Positions 1 to 11,560 of a stretch of 64,000 bases of DNA are shown here, piece after piece. The number at the start of each line of letters is the position of its first letter. Positions within the stretch are counted from its first letter, which is position 1. Origin of the DNA: Tribonema minus (lineage: Eukaryota > Sar > Xanthophyceae > Tribonematales > Tribonemataceae); NCBI GenBank assembly GCA_017506865.1, contig JAFCMP010000017.1:1-64000 (forward strand), given 5' to 3'. A program made the position numbers and the translations under genes. The notes below the pieces were generated by a model, which saw only the letters and a program-made list of their open reading frames with translations, did no database searches and was not told the DNA's origin.

Positions 1-125
1 CAGGCTTTGTCATGATTGTGTCGTCGTGCCAATGCCTCAACTGCCGCTGGAGTGATCACTGTTGCATTTTCTGAAGCCACTAATCTGAATCGTCTCTGTT
101 GTCCACTTGCTTGGGTGTTTCACAG

Positions 126-3100
126 GACTGCACATTTGGCACAAACAAGTATGGCCTGCCGCTCAGCATTATCATTGGCGTGAACGGCGAGAGCAAGTGA
201 GTCATGTCGCTGTTGCAGGAATGTCTGATGGTGATGAAGTACTGTATGCGCGAATGCATGGTTCTGATATGCGTATACCGTATACTGTCATGCTAATGGC
301 TTCTATGCTATTGATTGCTGAGCATGTATCAGTCAAGTTTAAATCACAGCGGGCCATGAAACACAGATGTCTGACTCAGACTGTGCGAATCTCTCTGCAA
401 TATGTGCAGGACAAGACTGTTCTGCCAGGCAGTGTTGGATGGAGAGGGCACTGAAGAGTTCACGTGGTTCTTCGACCATTATGTGAAAATGGTGGACGGG
501 CGATTCCCTCGAGTGTGCTTCACAGACAGGTATGAAGGCTTGCAGCATATCCTGTTTCTGCAAGAGTATCCTGTTTAACAAAACTGATATACATGTTGGT
601 TATTAAATACTATAGCATATACATATACGCCAACTCAAGTATCCTACCCGCTCTATATGCGTTATAAAGACGGCAGTTTAGCCATTGTGGCATGCGGCAT
701 ACGGCGTACATGTCATGATCCTTTCTCACTAAGCAAGGGTTTGCTTTCAGCTTGATTTCAGGGACATGAGCGAACAGCTGAAGGTAGTCACCCAGACATA
801 TGTACATAAACTGTTGTTGAGCAGCTGCCACCATCGGCCCGCACGTGCTTGCAGTGTTATGCTTGTGGTTGTGGTGTCATCAAATGCACAACTGCCTGCT
901 GTCTGCAATAGCGCTACACTGCTGAACGAGAAATTGAAAGAAGTTGAAGTTCAGGTATCACCTACGTGGTATGTACGAAGAAGAAGCGAGGCTCTTAGTC
1001 ATCCCTTGCACAGCCGTATATGTACGGTGCTATACGCTAGCGCACATCCCTTATCCTGTTACACATGGCATCACTGTCAGGCTGGTGACCCAATCTTATC
1101 CTTACTTGTGTTATTGTGCAGAGATGCAGCTGCAGAGGCGGCCATGGAGTTGTCATGGCCGGGAACGGCGCACCTGATCTGCGAGTGGCATTTCATCAAG
1201 AACGTGAAGGAGAAGTTGAAATCAAGACTGGGGACTGCATGGAAGGCAAGTGCACCCCGACGCCACGGAAGTTGACTGTCAAATGTATGTCTACAGCTGT
1301 TGGAAATTAGTAGCATGGCCCTTGTTTGCATGTGTAGAGCACCTAGCCATGAGTGCATGCCCCTTGTTTGCATGTGTAGAGCACCTAGCCATGAGTGCAT
1401 CACGTGAACAAAAATGACGTTGACAGGAACAATCTGATTGCAATGTTGTCAGCCAGCATTGCTGTGCATCCCTATCTTGGCAAGCGAACTTCCGTGGCAT
1501 TTTTTTTAGTCATCCGCTGCCAAATGCACGTTGTGAGACATTGCATGTCAGGCTTGCACAAGTCTTTGGTGTTGAGCGCTGGCTAATCTGCAGTGATCAT
1601 GATGGTATTTTTCCAGAATGTGCCAGCTGACACCCAAAGGTGACAAAAATGACGTTGACAGGAACAATCTGATCGCAATGTTGTCAGCCAGCATTGCTGT
1701 GCATCCCTATCTTGGCAAGCCAACTTCCGTGGCATTTTTTTTAGTCATCCGCTGCCAAATGCACGTTGTGAGACATTGCATGTCAGGCTTGCACAAGTCT
1801 TTGGTGTTGAGCGCTGGCTAGTCTGCAGTGATCAAGATGGTATTTTTCCAGAATGTGCCAGCTGACACCCAAAGGTGACATGTATGAAGCAACCATGATC
1901 TTCGTGCACTGCGTGTTCTGCGCCATCTTAAACAGTGATGCTGCAACTCGCATACTCAGCCAGGGAAGTGCTGGGCAGCTGAATCACGTGCACAATGTTT
2001 TAACTCAAAAACAATTGATCTGACAGAATGCGCATATAGGGTTGCAAAGTGCAGAGATGTGCTTGATACACTTACATCAGCTTGATAATGTGCGCGATTT
2101 ACTAGGGTTTGCCTGGCAACAAGCAGCGATGGCAGAAAAATGTACTACTACAAGAGAAGTGAGAGCCTCATGTACTGTTTGTACCTTCCTGTATTTCATG
2201 TGCTTATTGGCCTGTGGACATGGCCAGGCTCGTCCGTGTATGCTAATGTTTATGCCAAGCATATCCATCACCGGTACTGTCCATTCTTGTTGACTGACAG
2301 GACTTCAAGCGGCATCTGCGGCTGGCGTCCAGAGCGCCCACGGAGCGCTGCTTCGAATCAGCGTGGCAAGCAATGCACCATTGCCTTGCACACGCTGGAA
2401 AAGCTGAGGCCGAGGTGGTGACATACCTCAACCGGACCATCTACGCAATCCGCAGGCGGTGGGCTTTCTGTTTCCGGCTTGGCATCCTCACCCTCGGCAT
2501 CAACTCTACCCAGCGCTGCGAGGGCTACTTTGCCAAGCTGAAGGCAGAGCTGGAGAAAATGGGCACGCTGTGCTCCCTCACCACTTCCATCAGCCGCATC
2601 ACTGCAAGATACAGCGCGGAAGACCAGCTATACATGGAGGCCAGCACCCGCGCATTGGACGTGGCTGTGAAGGGCATCGATGCAGGGCTGCGCAGCATCT
2701 ACGGGGCATTGCTGGAGGTAGCGAAGCATCATGGCACTTTGCATTGCCTGAAGCACATCGCCCAGGAGGTGGTCGCTGCAGCGCGGTATCATGTGGCGGT
2801 TGCGGATGAAGGTCTCAATTCCAGTCCAGGTACGTTTTCTTGCGAAGTTCATCATGCACATGTAGCACACGCACCTGGTGACCTTACCGTACCGCTGTTG
2901 AATAATGACTTACTGCCCCCCCATTCTAGACGCCCCCTCTCTTTGTGTGAGACCACGGGCGTCATTGCAAAGTCATAGCCCCCCTTTTGCCAAACGGCGA
3001 CAACACCCACCTACAGAAATGTCGACAACAGCAACAGTGCTGCAGCAAATATTGCTGTTCCCATTATAGTACTGCATGTCCATGTGCCAAGCAAGTCGAG

Positions 3101-5008
3101 TACACTAAAGCCAGCAAGGTAACGGCATCCTCGATACCCTCAGCCTTTCTTATGCCCCTGCCCCCCCTCCCTCTCGACCCACTCGCCTGCCTCCTGGTTT
3201 ATTCGGCTTGCCAATCTTGGACCTCTGCCCCCCCCCCCCCCCCCCCCCCGCCCTGGTAAATGCCCCGCCCCCCCCCCCCTCAAAGGGGTGCTGTCAGACT
3301 CGCCTGACTGAGGGATCATGATCATCCGATGTAATTTAGTATATGCATACCCTGTATGAGTCCGTGCACTGCCGAATGAAGGCTAATGTCCACCAGTTCT
3401 TCAGCTTCATGTCCTCAGTGGTACACGTTTCCACTGCTGAGCTGGACTTGAAGTTCGATTGCATGCATTTTTCTCACCCCCTCTCACCTGTTCAGCCCGC
3501 TGCAACCAACACCAGAGCCTCGTTGAGACGCCGCACCTGCCTTTTTCTCAATCTTCAGGTTGTCTGCCTGTGCAGCCCTGTACAATCAACGTGAGGTTCT
3601 CAATGAGGCGCCGTGCACTGCGGACTGCTGGGTGGTGGCAGCCCTGATGCGAGAGTCACCTGCACTTTCTTCTCATGTCTGGACGCATTCAAGCCCTTTC
3701 TAAAGCACCCTCTGACTTGATGCGCGTGTGTTGCTGCTTTCAGGACCAACCCCGGAGGACGACCCTGACGCAACATTAGATGACAATGATAGTCGGAGGG
3801 CAAGTGAGGGCATGTTGCAAGCGATCACGCGCAGCGCCCCAGTGTTTGCAAATCAGGAGTGGTTTGCAGCGACGGCTACTTCAGGGTGCTCGCAGCACTC
3901 GGTGGTGGTGGCGGCCTCAGGCGCTGCCCTGTGCAGCTGCCTGAACCCCATACGGACAGGCATGCTCTGCCGTCACATCATCGCTTGCCTGCCGCGAGTG
4001 ACAGTCATCCCCGCTGGGGGGGTGGCAGAGGCGGCGGGGCCGGCGGCGGGGGAGGGACAGGGGGTGGGGGGGACAGCGGATAGCGAGCAGGGCTCTGGAG
4101 AATGCGCAGCTGGCACCGCCGCTGCCGATACAAGCGGTGCGGCGTCAGCAGCTCCGGCGTACGGCATGTTCGACGTGACGCTGCGCATGCGCAAGGGCGA
4201 GGGCCTCGGCGTCAAGCTCAAATTCGGCAACCGCATGGTCGTCGTACAAGCGTTCACGCGCGCGGAGGACGGTGGCATGCTTGCTGCCGAGGCATCAGAG
4301 CTTGTAGCCATTGGCGACATCATCACTGCCATAGATGGTTGCACTCTGCAAGGGCTGCCGCAGAGCACAGCAGAGCGGGTGCTCAAGGCTGCTCGCAAAG
4401 CAAGCCCTATGCAGAACACACTTACTCTGCGGAATGGTAAGGAGGGGGGGGGTGGGGCGGGCACAAGTGCGCAGCAAATGGTGGCTGATGTACCTCTTCC
4501 ATCAAATCCTGCAGCGCCTGGCCGGCCACAATGCTTACGTGTCGCCATTGCAGCTGCCAATGCTGTATTCCGCAACACCAACCCTAGGTGGCTGCGTCCT
4601 TCCTCAGCCCAGGCAGCAGCTTGCGTCACCACTAGTGCTGGTCAGCAGGTAGCACTGGCCAAAGTGTTGGCTCTTGCTGCAATGCACTATGCTGCTGGCA
4701 CAGATGTCACTCAACACGCATTCGACGGTGATTGGGCAGGGGCAGCAGCATTAGATGAGCCATTGCAGACTAATGTTGAGAAGGCTCATGCTGAGGTATG
4801 GGCGATTGCCAAGACCATTGTCGCAGACGCTAAGTCATTGCCACCACAGCAGGCAGTAGACAAAATGAGGTATCTGGCTGAGGTAATGCGCGACATGGTT
4901 GCTGGCAATGTCCATGACCCTTTTGTCAGGAAACGGCGTACGCAGAACACGGTGGGAAAACGCATTAAGGGCAGCACAGGCGGAGCCCGCAAGAAGCCCA
5001 AATCGTAG
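126..5008 (+). CDS. MULE (Mutator-like) transposase with SWIM zinc finger and PDZ domain, 5' part outside window
   Basis: DDE transposase of a Mutator-like DNA transposon. Visible exons are 126-196, 410-529, 1122-1245, 2301-2829 and 3744-5008, with agreeing phases and about 702 codons. The first catalytic Asp is in DCTFGTNKYGLPL, the second in FTDRD. CEWH follows, and the Glu is in the STQRCEG motif after WAFCFRLGILTLG. These are the MULE landmarks, and all are present. The last exon carries a SWIM zinc finger (CSC...CRHIIAC, about 3925-3990). It then carries a PDZ-like domain (about 4165-4435) with a GLGV loop and the GDIITAIDG strand, followed by a basic tail ending KRIKGSTGGARKKPKS. MULE transposases normally carry SWIM; the fused PDZ is unusual. 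The donor at 1246 is GC rather than GT. The N-terminus lies left of the window. The visible reading frame is unbroken, so the element may be young. Terminal inverted repeats were not found. Confidence 0.9.
1317..1402. repeat. 42-bp tandem duplication in transposase intron
   Basis: Two near-identical 42-bp units start at 1319 and 1361 (CCCTTGTTTGCATGTG...GAGTGCAT). They lie in the intron between the transposase exons ending at 1245 and starting at 2301, just before a larger tandem repeat. Confidence 0.9.
1410..1879. repeat. 235-bp tandem repeat, two copies, in transposase intron
   Basis: Positions 1410-1644 and 1645-1879 are head-to-tail copies with a 235-bp period and only a few differences, so the duplication is recent. 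Each copy ends in a stretch resembling an intron 3' end (TTTTTCCAG then AATGTGCCAG). No transposase-like coding signal is visible in it. Confidence 0.95.
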
Positions 5009-8000
5009 ACATCAGCAGCCAGTTGTGATGCCTAATGTGTGTTTAAATCACAAGATTATTCATGATGCATGTTGAAGTTCTACTGCTCCTGCTTTCGGCG
5101 TTCAGATCACACATCCTGACAACTTTATGCATGTACAAAAGTAAGCCGCTTGCAAGCATACATTGCGTTGTCATCTGCTGTGTAAGGTCAGCCTTGTCCT
5201 GCATAGTGAAAACTAAAGCCGCTCTGCTATTGTGACCGTGCTGCAGTGAGCCGCTTCACCTACTCTTGTAATGCAGATAATGACATGTCATGCTAGTACT
5301 TGTAAAGCAGAGTATGTATGCTTGTCTAGTGCTGTTGTTGCAACACGACATAACAGTGCATGGCATCTTGAGCGACGGATGATGACTTCACGAGCCAAGT
5401 GTTGTCAAGCTGGCTCTGCCAGAGCCACCTGATGTCGAATTCTGACAAAGTCATCTACCTTTATAATTTTTGCATACAGACCTGGATTGCAATTCCATGG
5501 CATGTGCTTGCCAGCTATATGGCATGTCTTTTGACATCAGGTTCACGAGGACAACTCCAAGGTGCGTGCATGTACATGTGCCTGATGTACTGTTGATGCT
5601 TCACCACTGACAGGACCACAACTCAAACATGATGCATGCATGCATGTGTGTTCACACTAAGGTCATGCGCGTAGGATCACAGCACCAACTGTAATGCGAG
5701 AAATACTGAAAGATGATCGAATCAGGTGTAGCAGAGCACCCGTTCTCCAAACAACCTGCTGAACGGGCATGCACCCTCTCTTGCAGCCGCCTGTGCGTGT
5801 ATGTGATGTTGGCCTCACAGTTTGAAACCGGTCAAGTGTGTCGCAAATTGAAATGGTAACACAAACTAATACTCAACACGGGGACGCACAACTCAGAAAT
5901 GCATTTGTGCAGAAAAGAACAGAAAGAGGGGCATTGATGAGGTGCCTGTTGTAAAAAACGGTGTGCCTTGACATAACAGTGCGTGTGTACACATCTGGGC
6001 GCAATGCGCAAATCCGCTGTGCTGTAATCGCACGTTGCAGGTGGTATAAGTACTTGGGCGGATGGTTGCCTGGCACCATGCAGAATATGCAGCTGCAAAA
6101 CACGCCATCTTGCTGCTGGAATCTCCACGACATCTGCGACGTCAGATAGAGATAACATCGATCAGGTAATTTGCTAAATGATCATGGTTCCTGCTTGCAG
6201 CACACGAATACTGATAATGCTACGAACCTGAAACACTCTAAAATCAGGCTGTGTGCTGGTGCTCGTATGGAAAGGACGCAGTTTGTGCCTGCAGCGTACT
6301 TGTACCACCTTCACTAGCACAGACCGCAGAGGTTCAGGACTTGTGCATCAGTCACAGAAAAACATCTCATCCGCAGCATACTCACATCAGGGGCCAGTGA
6401 TGCCCTCTTCGCAAGCAGCGGCCATGCATGCACGCACCTCATGCTAACTAGACCAACAGCAGCAGTTGAATAGCCTGATCATTTCAACAGCATGAATTTG
6501 ATGGTCAGGACAAGGCATCGATTGCAATGCATATATCATGACAGCAACTACTGCTGAATCATAACCCTTGCAGTTGAGCTGTATTGATGGGCATAGCATA
6601 ATGCTTATCCACCCTGCACTTCTGCAGGTGCATAAATCAAGCTCACCATTTGCAATGATGCCTTCAGCATGCGCAACATAAGCAACACCTGCCAGTGTTT
6701 ATAATACACACAGGACAAAGGCTCCGGATAACTAACTTTGCAAGCAACATGAGCAGTTTCAAAACCACCTGCCTGTCTTGGAGCCAAGCATATAGCCAGG
6801 CCTGCTCGCTGCAAGTGGCGCACACCAGCTGCTTGGTACTAGGGCGATTTGACAGTTCGTGAGGGTGCCTGCAGCTGTGCCTCGCTTGGAGCCGATCTCA
6901 GATGGTGGGCCTGCATAAGATTGCAATAGGATGGCCGTGAGGTGATAATGCGAACATGTTTTGAACACTGCATTGAGAACGCTATTGTGTTGTAAGACAT
7001 TTAACAGTGCAACAAGTTCTTGAGTAGCGTATAGTGATTGCATTTGCCTGAGTCGCAAATGTTGCTCGTTGCGCCGCTGCGATGTGTGGACAAGTCCAGT
7101 TATCCATTTGTGTTCATGCTGACGACAGCAATTTCAGCTGCCTGCAAGCATTTCACCATCTTCCAGCATTCCTTGACACTAGGCACAGTATACTACCACA
7201 ACACATGATGGTCATTGTCACTTTCTTCGACGTTGGTTAACATCAATGCACATTGGAACATTTCAAGCATTTCACCTCAACGGGCATGCGCATTCAGCTT
7301 AGGATTGACTGAGGCAGGTGGGAATGTTTGACCGTCTCCAGCATGCGCAATCCTGTCAAACCCAACGGTCTCCGTGCAAATCAGTGGTCCTTCATCTTTC
7401 TATTGCTCGGGAGCGTGTCCAATCACATCAACATGCACATGCATGACGCCACAACTCAGCCGCTCTGGCCTGCATTGATACATTTGAATTTTGCAGTATC
7501 TCTGGCACTTTTCAGCTTTGTCTTCACGTGTGGGATACGCTTTCCAAAAAATCGTTTGTTGCTGTACCCCTAAATAACGACACGTGGTGTAGACTTGTAC
7601 TAGATAATTGCCTTACGGTATGGTAGACCGCGTTGACGGTAGTGACTGAACACATTAACAGTGGAACCATAACATTTAGTGGAACCATAACATGCAGTAA
7701 ACGGAAGGTGCGTGTGTAAGCTGTCTCAATCACACTCTTCAACAGATAGCATCAGAACATCTGCCATGTGCCACCTTGAATGAGCACATGTGGTCGTCAG
7801 AATATTGCACTGAAGTCGAAAAAAACCATGCGTTCCTATATTTATTTTGGCCCGCGCTTTCACTCTATTGTTGTACCGTATCCAGTGACCGTTGCGCTGC
7901 TACTGCTGCGACTCCTGCAGAGCAACTGCTAGTGCGCTTGGCATGCACTTGCGGGCGACTAAGGCCAGGAGCATATGGGAATTGCGCAGCAACCACAAAA

Positions 8001-8878
8001 AAACCTGCATGTAGCATGCTAACATCAGCAGCAGCACGCACCAGCGGCTGCGTTTCAATTGCTGCTGTTGCTGCTGCTGCTGGTGGTGAGCCGATGCTTG
8101 CATCATTGCCTCCTTGTCTGCTTGACGTGGTAAACCAACTCTGTTTGGAGCCTGGTTCAATGCAATGTTGCGCGAACGGAGAGGTATTCACACAGCGCCT
8201 CAGTAAAGCACACAAGCGAAAAAAGCCAGTTTGAGAGCCTTTAGTATACCGCTTTACCTGATCACTACACAACGCCGCTGTAATGCCGTTGGAGCGCTTT
8301 CGCCATTGCAACCAGTCTCCATGCCGCCATTGGCCTCCATTCGCCGCCCGCGCCTGTCTACAAAGTCCTTCTACTGCCTGTGAGACTGGGGCTGTCGCAG
8401 CAGCGGCCTCCCTTTGCCGCCAGCGCCTGCCACAGAGCCAGCCCTCCTACTGCCTGTTAGTTCTGGCGCTCACGTAGCAGCAGCAGCGAGGCGGCAGTGC
8501 TGAATGAATGGATGACGTGGCTCTGAGGCCTCAACATTGAATGGGTGAGGCTGGCCCATATGCGGGATCCAACAAGTATGGGACAAGCACTCGCGCCGTG
8601 CACAAGCAGTAGCTCAGTCTCAAGTCATATCAAGGCAAGAGCCACAAAGCCTACAGCCTACAGGTCAGGTGCACATATGCTGCAGTTGTAAGCAGCTTTG
8701 AGCAACCACAGCTGCGTCACTGGCAGTGGTAAAGCAGCAACACACGAACGGCAAGCGCAACCTGAGCACAGCAGCCTGCTGCAGGAAGCTATCGTCGCCC
8801 TACAATGTCGCCAGCGATAATAACCATAGCCACTGGTCTCGCAGTTGTGGCAGTAATAGCAGCACCGCCAGCAGCAAT

Positions 8879-8888
<10 letters not shown>

Positions 8889-8915
<27 letters not shown>
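8889..8915. repeat. (GCA)n trinucleotide microsatellite
   Basis: About nine pure CAG/GCA triplets in a row, flanked by interrupted CAG/CAA/AAT triplets from about 8850. No convincing coding frame covers it. Confidence 0.85.
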
Positions 8916-8919
<4 letters not shown>

Positions 8920-9267
8920 TGAGTGCTTGCTCTTTGTGCTGACTGCCAAATCTGGTTGCTGCTGCCGTGTATGCCGGTGCAGATTTCTACATGTTGACTG
9001 AAATACTCCAAATTCTTGCAAACCAAGCACTGCATTCGCCACAGCATAGACAGCGCACGAAGGATAAGAGCAACAGTTGCAGACTTTCGCTTCGAAACAC
9101 TTGCCTATGACAGCTGCCCGCACCAGCCACGCCATTGCATCGCCAGACCACAGACCGCTGGTGTTTTACAACAGAATGAGCCGTCAACACGGCCTCCGCA
9201 CTGTGCGTAGCGCCAGAAACGCAAGGGCGACTGCTGCGAACACGCACACTTCAAATGTGCACTTGCT

Positions 9268-9311
9268 GGGGGGTGTTCAACCCCCCTGGCCCAAATAGTT
9301 AATTGGGCCAG
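9268..9311. other. Two adjacent perfect hairpins
   Basis: GGGGGG-TGTTCAA-CCCCCC occupies 9268-9286. It is followed at once by CTGGCCCAA-ATAGTTAA-TTGGGCCAG at 9286-9311, a 9-bp perfect stem with an 8-nt loop. The pair lies about 65 bp before the duplicated poly(A) polymerase fragment begins. It could be a transposon end, a fragile site that seeded the rearrangement, or a transcript-end structure. Which of these applies is not shown by sequence. Confidence 0.6.
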
Positions 9312-9374
9312 GCTGGCCCAAATATGGGATCCGGTGGTCCCCACATACTCTGAAGTCATGATGCCCTGCATTGA

Positions 9375-10455
9375 CAACAGCGTGTTGTTTGACGCGTCAA
9401 TCCAAGGGCAGCTACATGAGCTGTTGGGCGGCGTGCGCATGGAAAGCAGCACAAACAGCGCCAGACTTCAAAGATGCAACCTGTTGAGTCTACGTTATGT
9501 GATGACGCCACAGCAGTGGGGGACGAACGCGGTAGCAGATGGACCAGCGATGGCTGACAAAGCACATACAATTGATACGAACATGGACGACGAGAGCTGT
9601 GAAGACTTGTATGCATTCTCGCCAGGTGCTATGTCCTTAAAGCTCTGCGCAGACTAGCGCCATGTACGCACTGCGGCGCGAATATCGACCGCTGCGCTAC
9701 CGAGCCGCCGCCTGCGCTGGCGCCGGCGGCAGCAGCTGTATGCGCACGCGCTTCGCCTGCCCCGCCGCCTCCAGCGCCGTGCGGCGCCACTGCGGCACGA
9801 CCGGCTCCAGCACAAAGAAGTCGCGGCTGGCGGGGCAATTGCGCGGCCGCGCTTCCGCCTTGTCTCCGCCTTTGCAGCATCACTCAGCTTAGAGTACCCC
9901 CCCTCCCCCCTTTGTACGCTGCATCTGCCGCCTCCGCCTCCCCCTCCCACTCCTGCTCCAGCAGCTCGCCCTCGCCGCCGCCCGCCGCTGCCGCTTCCGC
10001 CGCAGCGGCGCAGTGGCGCCGCCGCCGCCAGCCACGGGCGGCGCCGTCGAAGGCAGCGGCGGCGGTGGCGCTGCCGCTGCGGCCAGCTGCGGGCGCTGCA
10101 CAAGCGCGGCGGCGGTGATCGCGGCGAGCGCGGCCTTGCGGGTGGAGTCGTCCTCGGCAGTGCGTGGGCAGCCCGCCGTTGACGCCGCCGGAGCAGCACC
10201 GCTCAAACGCGCGGGTACAGGTGGAGGTCGCGCGCAGGGATGCGCATGTACGTGAAGTGGTCGAGCAGCTTGCGCACGGGCGGCTCCATGTAGCCACGCC
10301 ACCCGCGGAACTCCTCCTCGCCGCCCGCCATGACGTCTATCGCGAGGTGGTGCGAGTACATGGCAAAGACCTCGCTCGGCCGCACGAGCTCGTCCCAGCT
10401 GCGCGCAGGTCAGCAGCGGCGGCGGCAAGCGGCTGTCCTACGAGCACGGGGGGCA
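9375..10455 (-). pseudogene. Inverted, truncated duplicate of poly(A) polymerase last exon and 3' flank
   Basis: Read on the minus strand this matches about 20645-21985: the end of PAP intron 2 with its acceptor (CTGCGCGCAG), the last PAP exon and about 340 bp of 3' flank. Peptides such as MAGGEEEFRGWRGYME and FTYMRIPARDLHLYPR are kept. About 230 bp of the middle of the exon (the part equivalent to about 20953-21183) is missing and the downstream frame is disturbed. The copy includes intron and flank, so it arose by DNA duplication and not through mRNA. It stands in opposite orientation to the intact gene, on the other side of GGPPS. No upstream PAP exons are present, so it cannot make the enzyme. 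Confidence 0.85.
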
Positions 10456-10629
10456 GTCATATGCGGATGCATGGATAGCACTTGTGCAGCTCTCATCAAA
10501 CGCCAGCATGCAGGTGACGAGCGTCGGAATCATTGCGCCCTGCTCCACAGCCACGCTGGGCACAGCCCTAGGCAGGACCGATGCCTGTTCCTATGCCAGT
10601 CACAAGCCGTCATACAAGCGTGTTCAAAT

Positions 10630-10882
10630 ATGTGTTTCCTGCGATGCGCCGTCTGGCGCAAGCGCACAGACGATCGCCATTCTTCTGGCGATCTTCGCCA
10701 TCCGTTGGTCAACTTGGCCACACATCGCCTTCGCCTTCAAGGCCAACACCGGCGCCCTGGGCGTCACCACGGCCGTCGAGGGCACCAGCGCCACCACCGC
10801 AGCCTCCGCCTCTGTGCAGCTGATAGACACCAAGGAGTGTGGGGGCTTCCATTGGACCACTTGCCACACCATGCTCAGGTAA
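10630..10882 (+). pseudogene. Duplicate of exon 1 of the membrane-protein gene (copy A)
   Basis: Clear DNA match to 22946-23205, the first exon of the membrane-protein gene, including its splice donor (ATGCTCAG then GTAACG). The last two thirds keep the frame (ALGVTTAVE, TKECGGFHWTTCHTMLR). The stretch coding the start and first hydrophobic helix is frameshifted relative to the intact gene: after MRRLAQA the frame changes. No matching downstream exons follow. It lies next to the inverted PAP fragment, so parts of two neighbouring genes were copied here. Confidence 0.8.
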
Positions 10883-10977
10883 CGCGGTGCAGTCACACGA
10901 CCGAATCAATGACATGTTTTAAGGTGAAGAAGATGGCGTGTCCGACATACAACCGCGTGACTTGGGGACCGTGCAGC

Positions 10978-11212
10978 AAGTGATCCGTAGAACCCTCCGC
11001 ACTCCTTAGTCTCGGCGAGCTTCACCGCGGTGGAGGTAGTGGTGGTGGGGCCGCAGGCCTCGACAACCGTGGTGAAGCCGCTAAGGAGCAGCGGTGACGG
11101 CCTTGAACACGAAGGCGATGTGTGGCCAAGTTGACCAACAGTTGGCGAAGTTCGCCAGAAGGATGACGACCGTCGGTACGATGATCGCTTGCGCCACACG
11201 GCCCATCGCAGG
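10978..11212 (-). pseudogene. Second, inverted duplicate of the same exon (copy B)
   Basis: The minus strand from 11212 downward matches the same exon (CCTGCGATGGGCC... then AAGGAGTGCGGAGG...). It is more diverged than copy A and has lost the splice donor. Copies A and B face each other and form an imperfect inverted repeat of about 230 bp with a spacer of about 100 bp. Confidence 0.75.
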
Positions 11213-11279
11213 ATCTCTCCGCTATTGCAGCAGTGCGTGATTCCCAAAGGTGCACATGAGAAAGGAGGTGATGTGGAAA

Positions 11280-11560
11280 CAAGACCCTTCTGGGCACCGT
11301 CGCCGCGGCTGCCGCTGCCACCGCGCTCATCACGGTCGTGGTGACTGCTTTGCCGGCGGCGGCGCGTGCAGCGGCTGCTGCCGCGGCCGGGGCTACTGCC
11401 GCCGTCGCCGCCATTGCCACTGCCTTGCGCGCTGTTTCTGCCAGCCTATTGTGCGATGTGTGCGATGAGGCGCTCCTCGAGTTCCAGCAGTGCCGCTACA
11501 AGACCCTGCTCGCACTCGCGTTGTTCTGCGGCCATGCGCGCTTGCGCTGCGGCGACTAGG
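11280..11560 (+). other. Alanine-rich open stretch, possible exon remnant
   Basis: One plus-strand frame stays open and reads as a hydrophobic Ala/Val/Thr-rich peptide (TALITVVVTALPAAARA...). It then becomes Cys-containing (SLLCDVCDEALLEFQQCRYKTL) and ends at a stop at about 11560. Its composition differs from the surrounding noncoding DNA. It sits beside the duplicated exons and may belong to the same broken locus. No family is recognised. Confidence 0.3.

Larger units (their letters stand above)
5009..9374. other. 4.4-kb stretch without recognisable gene
   Basis: This follows the transposase stop. Open frames here are short, of mixed composition and match nothing I know. The longest (7776-8234, +) has no recognisable motif. 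Contents that can be seen: a (CAG)n tract near 8889-8915, two adjacent hairpins at 9268-9311, and a near-repeat of GGCTGGCCCA..GGGATCC at about 8550 and 9312. Part of this may be the rest of the MULE element, but I could not find its ends. Confidence 0.5.

Noticed and set aside
3728-5008. Separate PDZ-domain host gene
   Set aside because: The reading frame joins in phase to the upstream MULE exons, and the SWIM finger expected of the transposase is in the same exon.
7776-8234. Open frame of 152 codons near the transposase
   Set aside because: No motif, mixed composition and an equally long antisense frame, so chance is the simplest explanation.
9656-10420. Second functional poly(A) polymerase gene
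   Set aside because: Only the last exon is present, about 230 bp of it is missing and no catalytic domain exons lie nearby.
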